Assembly: GCA_951230915.1 (NCBI GenBank)
Contig: OX579637.1
Location: 24,366,001-24,430,000, forward strand
DNA from: Antitrichia curtipendula
Taxonomy: Eukaryota > Streptophyta > Bryopsida > Hypnales > Leucodontaceae
Length of the DNA stretch: 64,000 nucleotides
Reading direction: 5' to 3'
Within the stretch, counting starts at the first letter, position 1, and each line of letters starts with the position of its first letter. The notes under the pieces are model-generated. The model worked only from the letters and a program-made list of their open reading frames with translations, was not told the DNA's origin and searched no databases. Of the stretch, positions 11,240 through 24,099 are shown piece by piece. The position numbers were made by a program, and so were the translations under genes.

Positions 11240-14200
11240 TGTGAGTCCCATATTCATCACTTGGGACTCATGTTTTATTTTTTTGCGATTTTTGCAAAAT
11301 AAAGTTAGTAAAAACCTACAAAAAGTCATAAAAAGAATGTAAAGCCACAATAGGTATGTCACATGCCAAAATAGCATTTGGTCCCTTATAGGTTAATTTT
11401 TCCTAAATAAACCCAATTTCTACTTGTACATAGGTTAAAAACCAAAAAATTAGATAAATAGCAAGAATAAAGTAAATCTAGCCGAAATCAACCAAGCCTA
11501 CAATGCATATGACATCTTATGGCTAATATTGGTTTGAGGGAATACGTTGAAGTCCTAATTTCATTCCCGGAGATAAGTTTCATTTTTCCCATAGTATTGA
11601 AGAAATAGCGAAAATCCCAATTGTTGGCCTACAGGAATTACAAATTCAAGATGGACCCGTAAGAAGAATCTACAGGTGGAATATAGATTTCTAGGGTGGA
11701 AATCACATTTGGAACTCAACGGCAAAAACGATTTGCCAGGATTCTCTTGTATGTGAAAGAATTTCTAGTTGCCAAAATTAAAAGGAGAAGGCGGAATTTG
11801 ATTCTCCTCTGACCCGTGTGCAAAGTAAAAATATGAGCTTGCAAATCCTTTGTAGAATTCCATAAGAGGTTCCATAAAAAGTTTCGGAATTTCCTATAAC
11901 CCTTCCAAACGGTCAACCACCAAAACCTACAATGGAAAATTCCTGGAAATTATCCAGGTTGCGGTAAAATCTCACTAAAATTAGAATAGATTTTTTTATG
12001 CTAATAAGACGCCTCAACAAGTTCCAAGGCATTTCGATAGCCAGAAGACCCAAAACTGGCAAGATCCTCTCTAATCTAGCAAATTTGAAGTTGACCGTGA
12101 AGTTGACCGGCGTATCGGAAGCATACAAAGTCAGAATGAGGCCCAAGTTAGGTCTTTTCCTACTCCCTCATACCTACTTAAAATCCTAGGCTAGTTACTT
12201 TCCTTAGATTGGTCGAACTCCAAAAGTTGGATTTCTTACCCTTTTGTGGTTTCTAGTTGGCGCTAGCTTTTAGTGGGTTTTTAGAGGATGAAAAAAGAAG
12301 TGAGGAAATTACAAGAATTGAAAATGGCCTTCTGAAGCCAATGGCACCATCTGTTTGTGATTTGGAGTCCTTTTCCAAAAGTTAGAGTTTTGAACCAGCA
12401 TAGAAAGTCAAAACTTAAAGATTAGGATGAAAATCTTAGTTGATAAGATTACAGCATAGAAATTGAAGGGAGGTGAGAAACCTTGGGAAAGTATTTAAGG
12501 GGGGTCATTCTCTTTTCATTCCACCTCTTTTAGCCATTTTTTTGGCTTTGTAAACACGTTGGTCCATTAAACATGGACTTTTGGCCATTTAAGGCCCGAA
12601 GTTGTAAACGTGGTGTTTTTAGAGCATTTCAAGCTCTTTCTGTTGCTATTTTGTAAGCTCTAAAGGACATTGGAGTCCTTTCAAGTCTTGTTTATTGTCC
12701 TTGTACTTGTTTTGAAGTTTTTGCCAAAGTTTGGGTGATATTTTGGTTGTACTAACTCTAGTTTTGGTGTATTTGTTGTTCTTTCAAGTTTTTGTTTATG
12801 ACTTGAGCATTTCGTACTAATCCTAGAGGATTCTTACCTTATGACTAGCAATGCCGCTTAGGAAACACCTTTAGCTTGTTATAATTATGATTTTTTTTAC
12901 TAACTTCTTGTACTAGTGCGTCTTGGGAATACTTGCTATACTAACACTAACACGTTTGTTCCATTTGTCCCATTCGAGACAGCGGAGCTTTGATTTTGAG
13001 TATATAGAAGTTGATAAAAATTTAGAGTGTTTCCAAAATAACGGCGGAGCTTTGATTCTGATCTCTAGGATTTGATAGGAACTTAGTAGATTTTAGGAAA
13101 TACGGCGAAGCTATAGCCTTCTATACTTAGAATTTTGGAGACATTGCAAAACATGGCGGAGTTTTAAACTTAAGAGTAGATAGACTTGAAAGATTGCCCA
13201 CCACAACCGGCAAAACTTTGTGTAAATTTAAGTAGACTTCTTCACATATTTATAAATATGGTGAAGCTTTGAACCCTCCTCCTCTTACTTTGTAGCTAAA
13301 ACTCTCTCTTAGAATTTAGATCCTATGTGGGTTTTTTTTAAATTCTCCTAAATTTTCGTTTAAATTTGTACACTTGTCATGAAAATTTCTCCAAAAGTCC
13401 AAATTAGTGTTAGTTTGGGGACCAGCCCTTGTCTAGCCCCTCTAGGGTAGCCAAATCTCCAACAAGGAGACCTGGCCAGGCCCCAAGATTGGGTGGTCAA
13501 GTCTCGGCCCAGTTAGGCAAGCTATGGGACTAGGTGGCCAAGCCTCGGCTCGGCCCAGTTAGTCAGTAGGAGTAGGGAGGAGCGGCCAGGAAGGGGGATT
13601 TTATCTCCCCCTACCAACAAAGCAATAAAATTGTTTTTATTTATTTATTTTTAATTTTGTTTAGTTATATTTTAAGGGAGAAGGGAGAAGAGAAAGGAGA
13701 AGAACAAAAAAAATTAGAAGAAGAAGGAAGAAAACAAAAACTTAGAAGTTAGAAATAGTGAGGAAAAAAACAACAGTTAGAGGGAGAAATTAGCCACTAG
13801 GAGGAAGAATTTGCAACTCTATACTCACCACTCTTTCTCTCATTAGCAACTACAACTACAAGAAGAAGATCTATAGTTCAAACCTCCAATTTCGAACAAG
13901 TCAGAGTAGTTGTATTGAGTTTTTTCCAAGTTTTAGACTCAAATTAGTGTACATCTAATCTAGAGCTTTCTTAAAAAATCTCAAACATAGAATTTGGAGC
14001 TAAACTGAGCCAGATATGGCTGGATGAAGTTTGGTAGTCAAATTGGATGAAGTTTAGTAAGGTTTAAAATTTAGGAACAAAACTTAAAACTTAGATAGAG
14101 TTAAGAATCTACATTTTAGAACAAAAATTAGAATTTAAATTCCAAATTTTAGATTAGGAGAAATTAGTGGATGAAGTTTTAATAACCAATTACAAGTTAA

Positions 14201-15060
14201 AACTTCATCTATTGATACCTTTTTATAAAAAAACTCCAATTACTTAAAGTATGAACATTTTGGAAAGCTAAAAAGAAGAGCTCCAAGAGTAACTCAATTC
14301 AAATCTGAAAACAATAAAACTCTAAAAGTTAGAGTAGAGGTTAAATGAAGAAGGATTAATGAGATTAAGACAAGCAACAAAGTAAGATTAGAAAGTTAGA
14401 ATTAGGAACTCAAAGAAAAACCATAAAGCTTTCCATAATCAGTTTGAACTTTGAAAACAAGTTAAAAACAAGGAGGTTATCAAAAGATGAAGTCTTAGAC
14501 TAAGGTTGGATGAAAACTTAGGATAATCATCCAAATTAAACAAAACTTAGAATATTGGCATAAGTAACCTTCAAAAACTCATACGTGAAGTTTCACCTCA
14601 TTTCAATAGTTAGAACTCTCAAAAACCATGGATGAAGCTTGATGAACCAATTAAGCGGTCCAAACTTCATCCCTCCATAACTTTCACTAGGAAAGTCAGA
14701 TTGGGGTGATCTTTACACTTTGGAAAGGGCAAAGAGTTCTCTACAAGTTAGGATGGATAGTTAGGGTCTGACCTAACTTTCATGGAAAAAACCACAATGA
14801 CCTGAGTAATTGCCAAAAGCCTCAATTAAAACCAGTTTAAACCTATGTTTTGAGTTCATTCTATTACTTGAGGCACTTAGATACTACAAAAGATCCATTG
14901 CTTAGAAGGCACAGTGGACCAACGATTAGGCACCCTTTAGGATAAAAATTCACATAGAACTAGAATCTGGTTGTGCACGTTGATTTATCAAGGGTGGATA
15001 AAAAAGCACTCACACGCCTAAGCCTATTCATACTGATAATTAGGTGCTAGTTTATGATAG
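11240..15060 (+). repeat. Copy 1 of the major retroelement-like repeat family (+)
   Basis: This long segment shares ordered blocks with three other places. The blocks are a GAGTCC-rich start (about 11240-11500), a middle block with the GTTCCATAAAAAGTTTCGG region (11700-12550), a promoter-like stretch (12480-12900), a tandem GGCGGAGCTTTGA series (12980-13270), a GC-rich CCAGGCC block (13430-13590), a purine-rich block (13670-13760), and a tail with many GGATGAAGTTT motifs ending in the CCATTGCTTAGAAGGCACA block (14890-15030). Reverse-strand copies occur at 36870-35080 and 63620-38000, and a forward copy at 24100-31363. This copy has no gag ORF between the purine block and the tail, so it looks like an internal-deletion derivative. 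Confidence 0.65.
12975..13275 (+). repeat. Tandem GCGGAGCTTTGA series, period about 50-63 bp
   Basis: The motif (C)GGCGGAGCTTTGA or variants recurs at about 12981, 13044, 13103, 13155, 13208 and 13259, each followed by a variable AT-rich spacer with TTAGA. The reverse-strand family copy carries the same series as TCAAAGCTCCGC variants at about 42912, 42983, 43037 and 43100. It is therefore a conserved part of the element. Confidence 0.7.
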
Positions 15061-16599
15061 TAGTTTGAATAATCAATTTAGTATGGCAAGAAAATTTACA
15101 AAGAGGTGGTTTGGTCTTAGGTTGCTAAACTAGTCTATGACAATTTTACATATTTATTTTGAGAGTTCGATGGGATGGAATTGAAGATTCCAATTGCGGA
15201 TAAATGAATTAACATTTTTTGAAAAAGACTTGACTATCATTCTTCTAACAAGTTTGAAGATGACAAGCTTGACATTGAAGATAGAGGAGATGATGTGAAG
15301 GTAACATATAAGGAGTTGAAGATGAAGAATGTGAAAAATCTCAAGATTATCATGGCACCGAAGACTTGTATACGGCCACATCATTTCTTAATTAAATTGG
15401 CACATTCTAAAGGATGTGCAAATTTACAAAGGATGGATGTCATGATGTGGGCCATCTAATGCTTGAAATGATGTCTTAATTGTTAGGAAAAAGTGTTTAT
15501 ATTAGAAGTTTAGTGTCAGAAGTTGTTGGTGTTAGAGACTTGATGTTAGGAGCTTGGTGTTAGTTGTTTTGATTGTAGCTGTCTGCTAACCGGTTGGTTA
15601 GTAGTTGATACTAGAATTAGTGGGATTAAATTAGGGCCAGCTGCCTTGGGGTTTGTAGAGTCTATTTGAGGCAAGGGATAGTCTTTTGTTTGTTTCTATC
15701 TCTCTTTCTCTCTTATTTTGGTGGTTTGGAGGTGTAGAAGAACACTTGAAGTGCAAACTATGTAATAGCTATAGAGTTTTATGTTGAAGGAAACATTTAC
15801 GTAAAGGATTATGTATGGTATTTGGATAAAGTGTCATATCTAAGCAAGTTTTTAATTTTAGATCTTAATAGGTTGATCTAATATGATTCCAGGTTTGAGA
15901 TCCAGAACTATTATGAAGAAGGAGATATGAGGCCGCAAAGTAGAAGTGTTTGAAATCTAAAGTAACCAGGGAGAATGCATTGATGTGCCTAGATCTTATT
16001 GAGTTTGCTTTACGGATATAAAATTTGGAGATACATTCTTTACTTAACTTATTTCTTGTGTTAAAATCTTGATTTCTATGCATTTGGGATCTATGAGCAA
16101 TGCACAAAAGTACAACCGGAGTAGAAATTGTAATTAAGCAAAGTCAAAAGTGAAGAAATGTTCCTGCAAATTGCAAAATATCTTGGATTACAATGAAATT
16201 TAGTATATAAAAATTTGATAAGTTTATCTAATATGTAGAAAATTTTCAATGCATTTGAAAAGATTATCCATAAGATATAGTAGACCAAAGGCAGTTATGC
16301 CGATTTTAGGATTGTAATGAGAGTTATAAGATTAGTATTTGGATAAATGGGAGTTTGAGATAGGATTTCTAAAGGTTTTTTGAGAACTTAAGGGTAGAAA
16401 CTGTTTCCACACAAAGTATCACTGTAGCAAAGGCCTTGTGTTAATCTAAACTTACTCACTAATTATTGTGACAATCTCATTTATGACTCTGAGCTCAAAA
16501 TCTAGCTTTCGTCATTTTGGTGTCATAAGTGTCTTAAATGATTGGTTACATAGTCATAAATGATAGTCATTCATAGTCTATTTTGTACTAGTGGCCAAA
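15061..16599. other. AT-rich intergenic DNA, no gene seen
   Basis: Only short frames without codon-like structure occur here. I see no conserved motif, no clear repeat and no RNA gene. Confidence 0.5.
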
Positions 16600-18000
16600 T
16601 GCATGTCTAGATCCTTATTGTCTTGATGTCCAACTTTTGGAGCTACCCCTTAATCACCCATTTTTCTTACAAAGGAAGATTCATCAGTTTAGGATTGACT
16701 TTGATCACTTTGAGTCAAATCAAAATATTCTATTGGTGTCAAATGTGGACCTTGATCATTGCTATCTTGAGATTTGGCTCTCATTAGATACTAGTTTTGC
16801 AATTCTTTCAAAAAATTTGAAGCATTAATAGTTGATGTTGAAGGTCTTAAAGAGTGTTTGAAAATTTTTTATAAGCTTAGGCCAATGACATCTTCCTTTT
16901 AATGTTGAACCGTAAACTAGACCCTTTTTGTCTTGAATTCAAGCTTTCAAAGGTGGATACTAGTATTGCAAGTTTTTTAAGAATTTGAAGCATCAATCAA
17001 AGACGCTAGAAATTTTTTTATCTGTTAAGGCAAATGAATACTCCATCTTGGTGCTGAATCTCAAATAAGACCCTCTTTGTCTTGAGGTCCAACTTTTGGA
17101 TTTGAACACTTAAATTGCAATCTTTAAAAATAAAAAGATTAATTAATTTTGATATAAATCCAAGAACGTCAATATGAATATTAATTTTGATAATTTTGAA
17201 TTGAATTATAGGACCCTTGCAGTGCCAATTGTGCACCTTAATCTTTGTTGTCTTCATATCCACGTCTTTGAGCTTGACACTAATCACGCAAATTATTACA
17301 AATTAGAAGACTAATTTTTTTTAATATAAATGTGAGAATGTGAATATGAATATTAATTTGATCTAATAATATATTCATTGTGGCCATTGGGAGACCTCTT
17401 CATAAAGATTTTCTCTCTTAAATTTTTGATGATAAATTCTTGAAACGATTTGACTCTTAAAGGACATTGAGGCCAAAAAGTGGCCAATGTTGGCCTTGAA
17501 TGTTCATTGTAGAAACAAAAAGTGCATCTAATGGTCAATAGATGACTTGATTGTTCACAATAGAATATGTGTTTATGGATTTAGTTTTTGATCCCTTCTA
17601 GTTGGATTAGAGGACCCTTTTGGCTTCGAATGTTCGTCCAAATCCTTCTTGTCTTGAGGTTCACCTTTGAATTTTTGATTTGAACTCTCTAAGAACTAGC
17701 TGAAATTCTAATTTTATTATTTAAAATTAGCCATTGTTAGAGAATTCTGCCATTAGACTTTGCGAGATAAAATTCAATTTAGATCAATAAACTCTCTTAA
17801 GAGGACCCTCTTGGCACCGAGGATATTCTATAGCACTCTAATTTAGAAATTCAAGATTTGGATCTTTGATTTTAATTGGAATCATTTTATTAAAATTATA
17901 CAATTATTTTGTGTCAATCTAGCTTAATCAAACTAGGTTATGATTAGTTGATGTGAACTAATGGAACCCTCTCAACGTTAAGGAATTCTTACCTTTGATT
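16600..18000. repeat. Ancient degenerate tandem repeat, unit about 150-190 bp
   Basis: A block of the form GACCCT(T/C)TTTGTCTTGAGGTCCAACTTTTGGA...CTTGAC-ACTA-TTGCAA..TTTTAAAAATTTGAAGCATTAAT recurs, diverged, near 16610, 16745, 16915, 17065, 17220, 17630, 17800 and 17960. Spacing is about 125-190 bp apart from one larger gap. No coding sequence is evident. It reads like an old satellite-type array or expanded intronic repeat. Confidence 0.5.
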
Positions 18001-18899
18001 ATGAGTAGGTTTTAGTTTTTGGAATTAGAATTGAATTGGATTTTTTTTAAATGACCATGCTTTGTCAATGCTGCACTTGATTTAGTTCAGAGAGAACTTT
18101 TCTCCATCAATTAGACTGTGTATAGTGGTAGCTCTTGGTATTGAGAGGTGGCTAGGCCCCCTAGGTTATGATCACAATTGTAATAATGATATTGTATCGA
18201 TAAATCTAATTTATTTATTTCTGGTTCTAATTGCTGAATCTAGAATCAAAAATTTGAAAACATTATTTGTTTTTTATTAAGTATGTGATCAACCATTTTA
18301 GTTCATTCATCATTCCTCAACATCAAGGTGAAAGTAGAGTCTGCTTTCTTTGATTTCTAGATAACAAGTCACAAGATTTACACTTAGAATAATCCTTGCA
18401 TTTTTCTTCTTTATTTGCCAAGGTTATGGACCTAGCATCTCATTTTTGTCTCCATTTAATTAATTTTGACGGACTTAGATAATATGTAAATGTTCGTTTT
18501 CTTTCCCTTGGGGCTGAAAGGTAATGTCAAATATCTTAATTTGATCTCCAATTTCAAAATTTGAAAGGATCAATCCTACATAATCATTTTTTTTTCGCGG
18601 GGCCAAGGGATTAATTCCAGGCTTGTCGTTTTGATTTAGATTTCAATAATCTTGAATGGTTTAGATTTCAAAAGAATTAGGTCAGCTTCATGTGTCTTGT
18701 CATTGAAATATAAATTTGTTGTGCCCATATTTGAAAACATAGATACACGTTTTTTAATTCTGTAGCATTAGATTCTTTGAACATTTGATCAAGTCCGTAT
18801 CAAATGAAAGTTGTGCAAGTAGCATCGTGTTTCTTTGAAGGCTGTCATTCAATTATTGACCTATTCTTTTAACCAATCATTGTACAGGAAGAAGCTCCT

Positions 18900-21800
18900 C
18901 TATCACATCCTCATGAGTTCCACGCCATCAATCAAACTCATATGGGTGAAGACAAAGATGGGCATAGGAGCAAGTATGATGAAGATGTGGAGGAGAAAAA
19001 AAAAAACATTGCAAGTGAAGATGCTTAAAAAGTGAATTATATAGGTTTTATTTGCAAGTTGCAAATGAAACCTTATTCTATTTCTTGCCTTGGGATTCCT
19101 TTGTGCTAGATGGTTGTGATGCCAATGATCACATCAACATTGCAATGTGACTTCATGAAATTAGGGTAGGAGTTTGTGCACAGGTGTAGAGATGAATCTT
19201 GTGTCTTTTATGTGTCCGTCACTAATGAGTATGGAAACAATGAATAGGTCTCTGATGCAAAGAAAGACTCATGGGGACCATTGTAGAATGCAAAGAATGA
19301 TGTCTACAATGCCATTTTGAATGCAACACCGGGATTCCAACATCTTTAGAGCTCAAAGTTTTTTGTTTGCAATGGTAACCATCAGCTTCTTGCTTGGACT
19401 TCAAACATTTTTGGACACAATAGTCTTAAAGAGATTTGCACATCTTAGTGGATTCTATCATTCTTAAGCCTATGGGCCAAATTGATCTTGTCATGCATAC
19501 TATGCATGACATTAATAAGTGTGTATCTTTTTATGTATTTGTTGTTTTGAGTATTATTTGCTTCATTGTTTGTTAAAATTATCTAATGACATTTTTCTTC
19601 ATTACAGGCATATTGAATTTTTATTTATTAAGACAAGCTTAGTATATACATTGTATCAGGTTTATAAGTATGGAATTTTGCCTTTTGAAAAGTTTTCTAA
19701 GCACCTCAGTCTATCCGACACAATGCCAATGTAACCTTAGAAAAAGTTGGTATTCAATGTCTATTGAAGTGTTTATTTTCTTTATTATTTGGATATGATT
19801 TGCCTTACACCTCTTATTTGTATTAATACTCCTTAATATTTTAGCACAAATCTTGTCTTATTTAGTTTCTTAATGTTTTAACTCTTGTGCAATATAAGAT
19901 TACTACAACATTTGATGTTGCAGTACGTATATCCAAAGAGGAGACACTAGAAGAAGAGAAATCAAATGAAGGCATTTTGATTGCTGTGAATAATGGTAGT
20001 AAGGAGAAGACATCCAGATTAATACAAAAGTTGGAGAAGCTCATAGCACTTGCTAATCCTAGTATTGAGAAAGAATGGCTTCAAGAAGTATATTTGCTTT
20101 GGTAATGAAAATTTAATTATTTTCTTCCCCATACTTCATTTTGTTCTAGCTCTATCTTTTATTTGGTACAGATTGAGTGCTACTTGAGCTCAAAAATCTC
20201 TTTGAAGATGATTCTCAAGGAATTCCAATTGATTGCAAATTACAAAGAAAAAAGTGAAAAAAGTTGAAGTGGCTTTGATGGTAGAAGTCATTAATTCAAA
20301 CTAGAGAGGCACAAGCTGGTTGGAGAAAACAAATTGAAGGCATTTTTGACAAAAGCTTGTTGGTACATTAGGATAAGTACTTTACTTTGAATAAAATTAT
20401 ATTGATTCTTTTTTTGAGTTCTAAAATCTTTGACATTATTCTTTCTCTCATGATTTGTTTCAACTTAGGTAGCTTTATTTGATATTCTCTCCTTCTAAAT
20501 TTACAAATTGAAGAGGTAGGAGCCAAAATATTTGACAGCGTTGTGAAGAAAGATCAATTGGCATTGACTATGGACTATTTGCAAGAGCCAAAGACACTTC
20601 CAAATTACATTGAGGGATGGAGGATTTGAGTGTGGAACCATGCATTCTTGGTGCATTGATGTTTATAGGAAGTCAATTAACTTCAAGAAGCACAAGGGGC
20701 TGTGACCTTATTATGAGGCACGTGATCTATTGATGAGAATTTCATTTTGAATTTTCATTGTTATATCAATATTTCATTTTGCATTTGTTGTCTATGAAAC
20801 ATCATTTTTGCCTTATAATATATTTTATAAGACATTTTTGCCTTATAACAGTCCCTTTGCAATTCTACTCACCTGAAATCCCGACGCTTTACTGCACCAA
20901 CATGTCGTATCTTACTCTCCCCACAATTCCTACAGAGCTCCTCTAGAACAATATGGTCTACAACAAGGGTATCCGCCAACTCCACACTCAACCTCACCAA
21001 TGCTCTGCAAAACACCAGCATCATCCAGAACATTGATTATCAACGCCACTTTCACAAATTCTCTTAGCGATTGCGATTGCTCATGTGTTTGCTCCACTAC
21101 AACAATCAAAGATTTTTTAGTACTAGGATATTATCCTCATTAGATCTGTTAGACAATCATCTATGAATGACATTAGGTTAAACACTTGTATAAGAACCAG
21201 AGGCTTCATGCTTAAGTCCTCTTTTCACTATAATTCAAAACCTAGTTGTGGTACACAATAGGATTTCTGAACAGTTTTGCTTTCATCTACTAAAGATGAG
21301 GGCTCACAATACCAATGATCTCACTCTCATGGTACCAAATATGATGTTGATTATATATCACCTAGCAAAGGTGGCGTGGTGCTTAGCCCCATAGCTATAG
21401 ACTTTCTCAATGACTCAGAGATTACTATCAGTGAATTCATTTTGAATTCTTCTCCTACAGATGTGCTAGCCAATCCTTTATCCCAAGTGTACCATGACAC
21501 TGTCCAATTTGTTTACAAAGTTTGTAATTCAACTTTTCTTGTTGCAATTTTTGTTATTAAATTTTTTCATTTCAATTCATTTTTCTAATAATAATTTGAA
21601 TTTTGTTGCAGTACAAAGAAGCTATTGCAACACAAAGAGGCTAAGGAATGGTTCTTCAAAGTAATCCAATGTGACAAATCTTGCATTCACTTAATGGTTT
21701 TAGATATGCTAGAAGGGCTGTTAGTTCTAAATTTGTCAGTGCCTCTTAATGCTATTCCCAAATGGAACTTGGACTCTTCCATTTGGCTCCAAGAAGCTTT

Positions 21801-22830
21801 TGAGTTTATAAATGGACACCTTTATGATGATGGGGCTCTTATCATCATTCATTCTTGGAAGGCAAAGATAAGAAACAACATTCTAAAATATACAACTTTG
21901 TATTCCTTCCAAAAAAAGAAGGATTGGTGGAGAATGAACTAGATACACCTTGCTTCACCCATTTCTACTTCTTCCACGATATGTTGATATTCATTTTTAT
22001 TTTTCAATTTAATATGATTTATACCTTAAATTGTTTGCCTTGAGATTTGAGAATTGTATGTTTCTTTTTATTTTCCACTATAGTATAATTTTTATTAATT
22101 TAAAAAAAATGTAATCACTTTAGACTTCTATATTTCGTCTAAAATTTATACTTCTGTTTAAATTTTATTATCACTTTTAAAAATCAACCAATTGTTTTGA
22201 AACTTCTTTATTCTTTTAGACACAATGGTTTGCAATTGTATTGTTTGTCAAAAGCTTGGCTGGTGTTGGACCTGCTAGGTTTTAATTCCAACCATGTCTA
22301 AAGTTGAAAGAAATAGGTGTGGATGTTGCTATTGATGACATCCTTCAAAAGTACATCAAGAAGGAGAACTTGGCTATGAACAACAATTTTTGACCTTGGA
22401 GAGGGGCACAAGAGAGGAATCCTTGTATGTTGCAAATGCTTATTAAAGCATCATCACTTCCAAGCAACATTGTTATGGATTGTATTGTTGCAGTAGGTAC
22501 ATTTTGAAACATTTTTTATCTATTTTTTTATCAATTTGACTTCAATAGTTTTGTGCAATTGTTATTCAACTTTAAATAACTAAATTTTTTGTCTATGTAT
22601 TATTAGGGGTGTCCATCCTGACATGCAAGATTTTGAGCAGGCATTTCATTGCCGTTGAAGAAGTGAAAGCCATCTTTGATGTGATTTTAGCCCTCATTAT
22701 TTGTGCAGTTGCAGTTGTTTCAGCAATTGTTGGAGCATCCATTGAGCTTTCAGACAATCCAAATGCAAAGGAGGTTGAATTTCTACCCGTAGTGAAGAAA
22801 TCTTGTTTCAGTAAGTAAGTCTATTTTTAT
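18900..22830 (+). pseudogene. Worn multi-exon gene: ParB-like domain plus DNA methyltransferase
   Basis: Exon-like islands can be read on this strand. At about 19180-19450, after DSWGPL...NDVYNAILNATPGFQHL, comes FFVCNGNHQLLAW, which resembles the ParB/sulfiredoxin-fold signature (hydrophobic strand, G-x-H-x, then a helix). Further islands lie at 19887-20105, 20520-20630 and 21376-21520. The 21613-21950 island has LMVLDMLEG, then WLQEAFEFINGHLYDDGALIIIHSW, like the region after motif IV of amino-methyltransferases. Two exons joined across a GT-AG intron (22497-22606) give NIVMDCIVAVG, then VSILTC and RHFIAVEEVKAIFD, closely like the D-x-F-x-G-x-G...E-x-D SAM-binding motif of beta-class DNA methyltransferases. 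Stops in the ParB-like island show decay. The same architecture is seen at 55.4-58.6 kb. Methyltransferase end: fairly sure. ParB part: tentative. Confidence 0.5.
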
Positions 22831-24099
22831 ATTGCATATTTATTTCAATGATGTCTTGTTCTTTGATTCTACTGCTAGCACATTTAAAAATTGCAAAACT
22901 CAAAGATTTCTATGTAGACAAAAATTTAATGTATGAAGAAAAAAAGTTCAAGAAAAAAAAAATTCAAATTTTGAATATTTTTTGTTGTTGCCCTCCATCC
23001 TTTGTTTTGAGCTTATTTAGACATAACTTTTGTTCCGGGGCACCAATTGAAAAAAATATATAATCCCATGAAGCTTATCAATTTTTCCATCTTGAAAAAA
23101 GTTTCAAAAAGTCAGGACAAAAATTCAGCCCATAGGGTACCTACCCCAAAATCTTATTTGTCCCTCGAAGGGATAATGGTGCTTTGTGGTTTAATATTTA
23201 TCATTATTTTTTAAAGCTTTTCTTCAAGATAGAAAAATAAATTACCTCTATTGGGATATAAATTCTTTTTCAAGCAATGCTTGGGAATCAAAATAATGTC
23301 CAAATAAACTAAAAAAAATCAGACAACAATTTTTTTTTATAAATAATTGCATTGTTTAATTTTTTTTAATCTTTTTCATAGGTTACATTTTTTATTCATG
23401 GATAACATTTTATTTGTTTCATTTGGATTTGATTCTAAATGTTACAGACGATCTTATTTTTTGGTCAATTAGAGCAACTTCTAAAAAAAATAATGCATTA
23501 TAACCTACTCATAGGACAATATTGGTAGAAAATTATTATTTTTGAAAATGCCGGGAAAAAAAATTAAATAGAAAAATTGCCAAATTTAGCAAGAATTATA
23601 CAACCGAGTTGTTGTAAGAAAATAAAATTTTCAATATAAGTCATATTGTTCAAAGACCATCTATCATCAACTAATTTTTTGATAACAAAGTGATGAAGAT
23701 TGTACATTTGGAGAGAATGGAGGATGGAGAGGTAATTTTTAAAATGAAATCTATTGTCTATAATGAACCCTAAAAGGTATGGGATAATTCTAAAATTTAA
23801 CTATGTGAGCCCTATAGTTATCATCTAGGCCTCAAATTTCTTTTTCTTTTGCTCAAATTTTACTATTATTTCAGTTCAAAAAGACATTAAAAAAAGTATT
23901 GACATTGTATTTGATAGAAGTTCCTATAAATGCTATGTATTATTCCCCAAAAGTATGTGAGTGTTTTATGCACTTCCATACACCATTTCTAGTGTTTAAT
24001 TAAGTATAAAGCCTGTTGATTAGGAGTTTGAAATAGTTTTGAGCCCTTACAGCCAAAATAGTAGAAAACATTGGAATTAGATTATTACCAGATTTTTTC
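22831..24099. other. AT-rich DNA, no gene seen
   Basis: About 1.3 kb after the methyltransferase-like exon. Poly-A and poly-T runs dominate. A few words near 23.1-23.2 kb (TTTGTCCCTCGAAGGGATAA) vaguely recall the MITE ends of 6.2 kb, but I cannot delimit an element. Confidence 0.4.

Noticed and set aside
11366..11396. A TTGGTCCCTTATAGGTTAA word resembling the MITE end
   Set aside because: No partner end or target duplication found nearby; it is part of the major repeat family.
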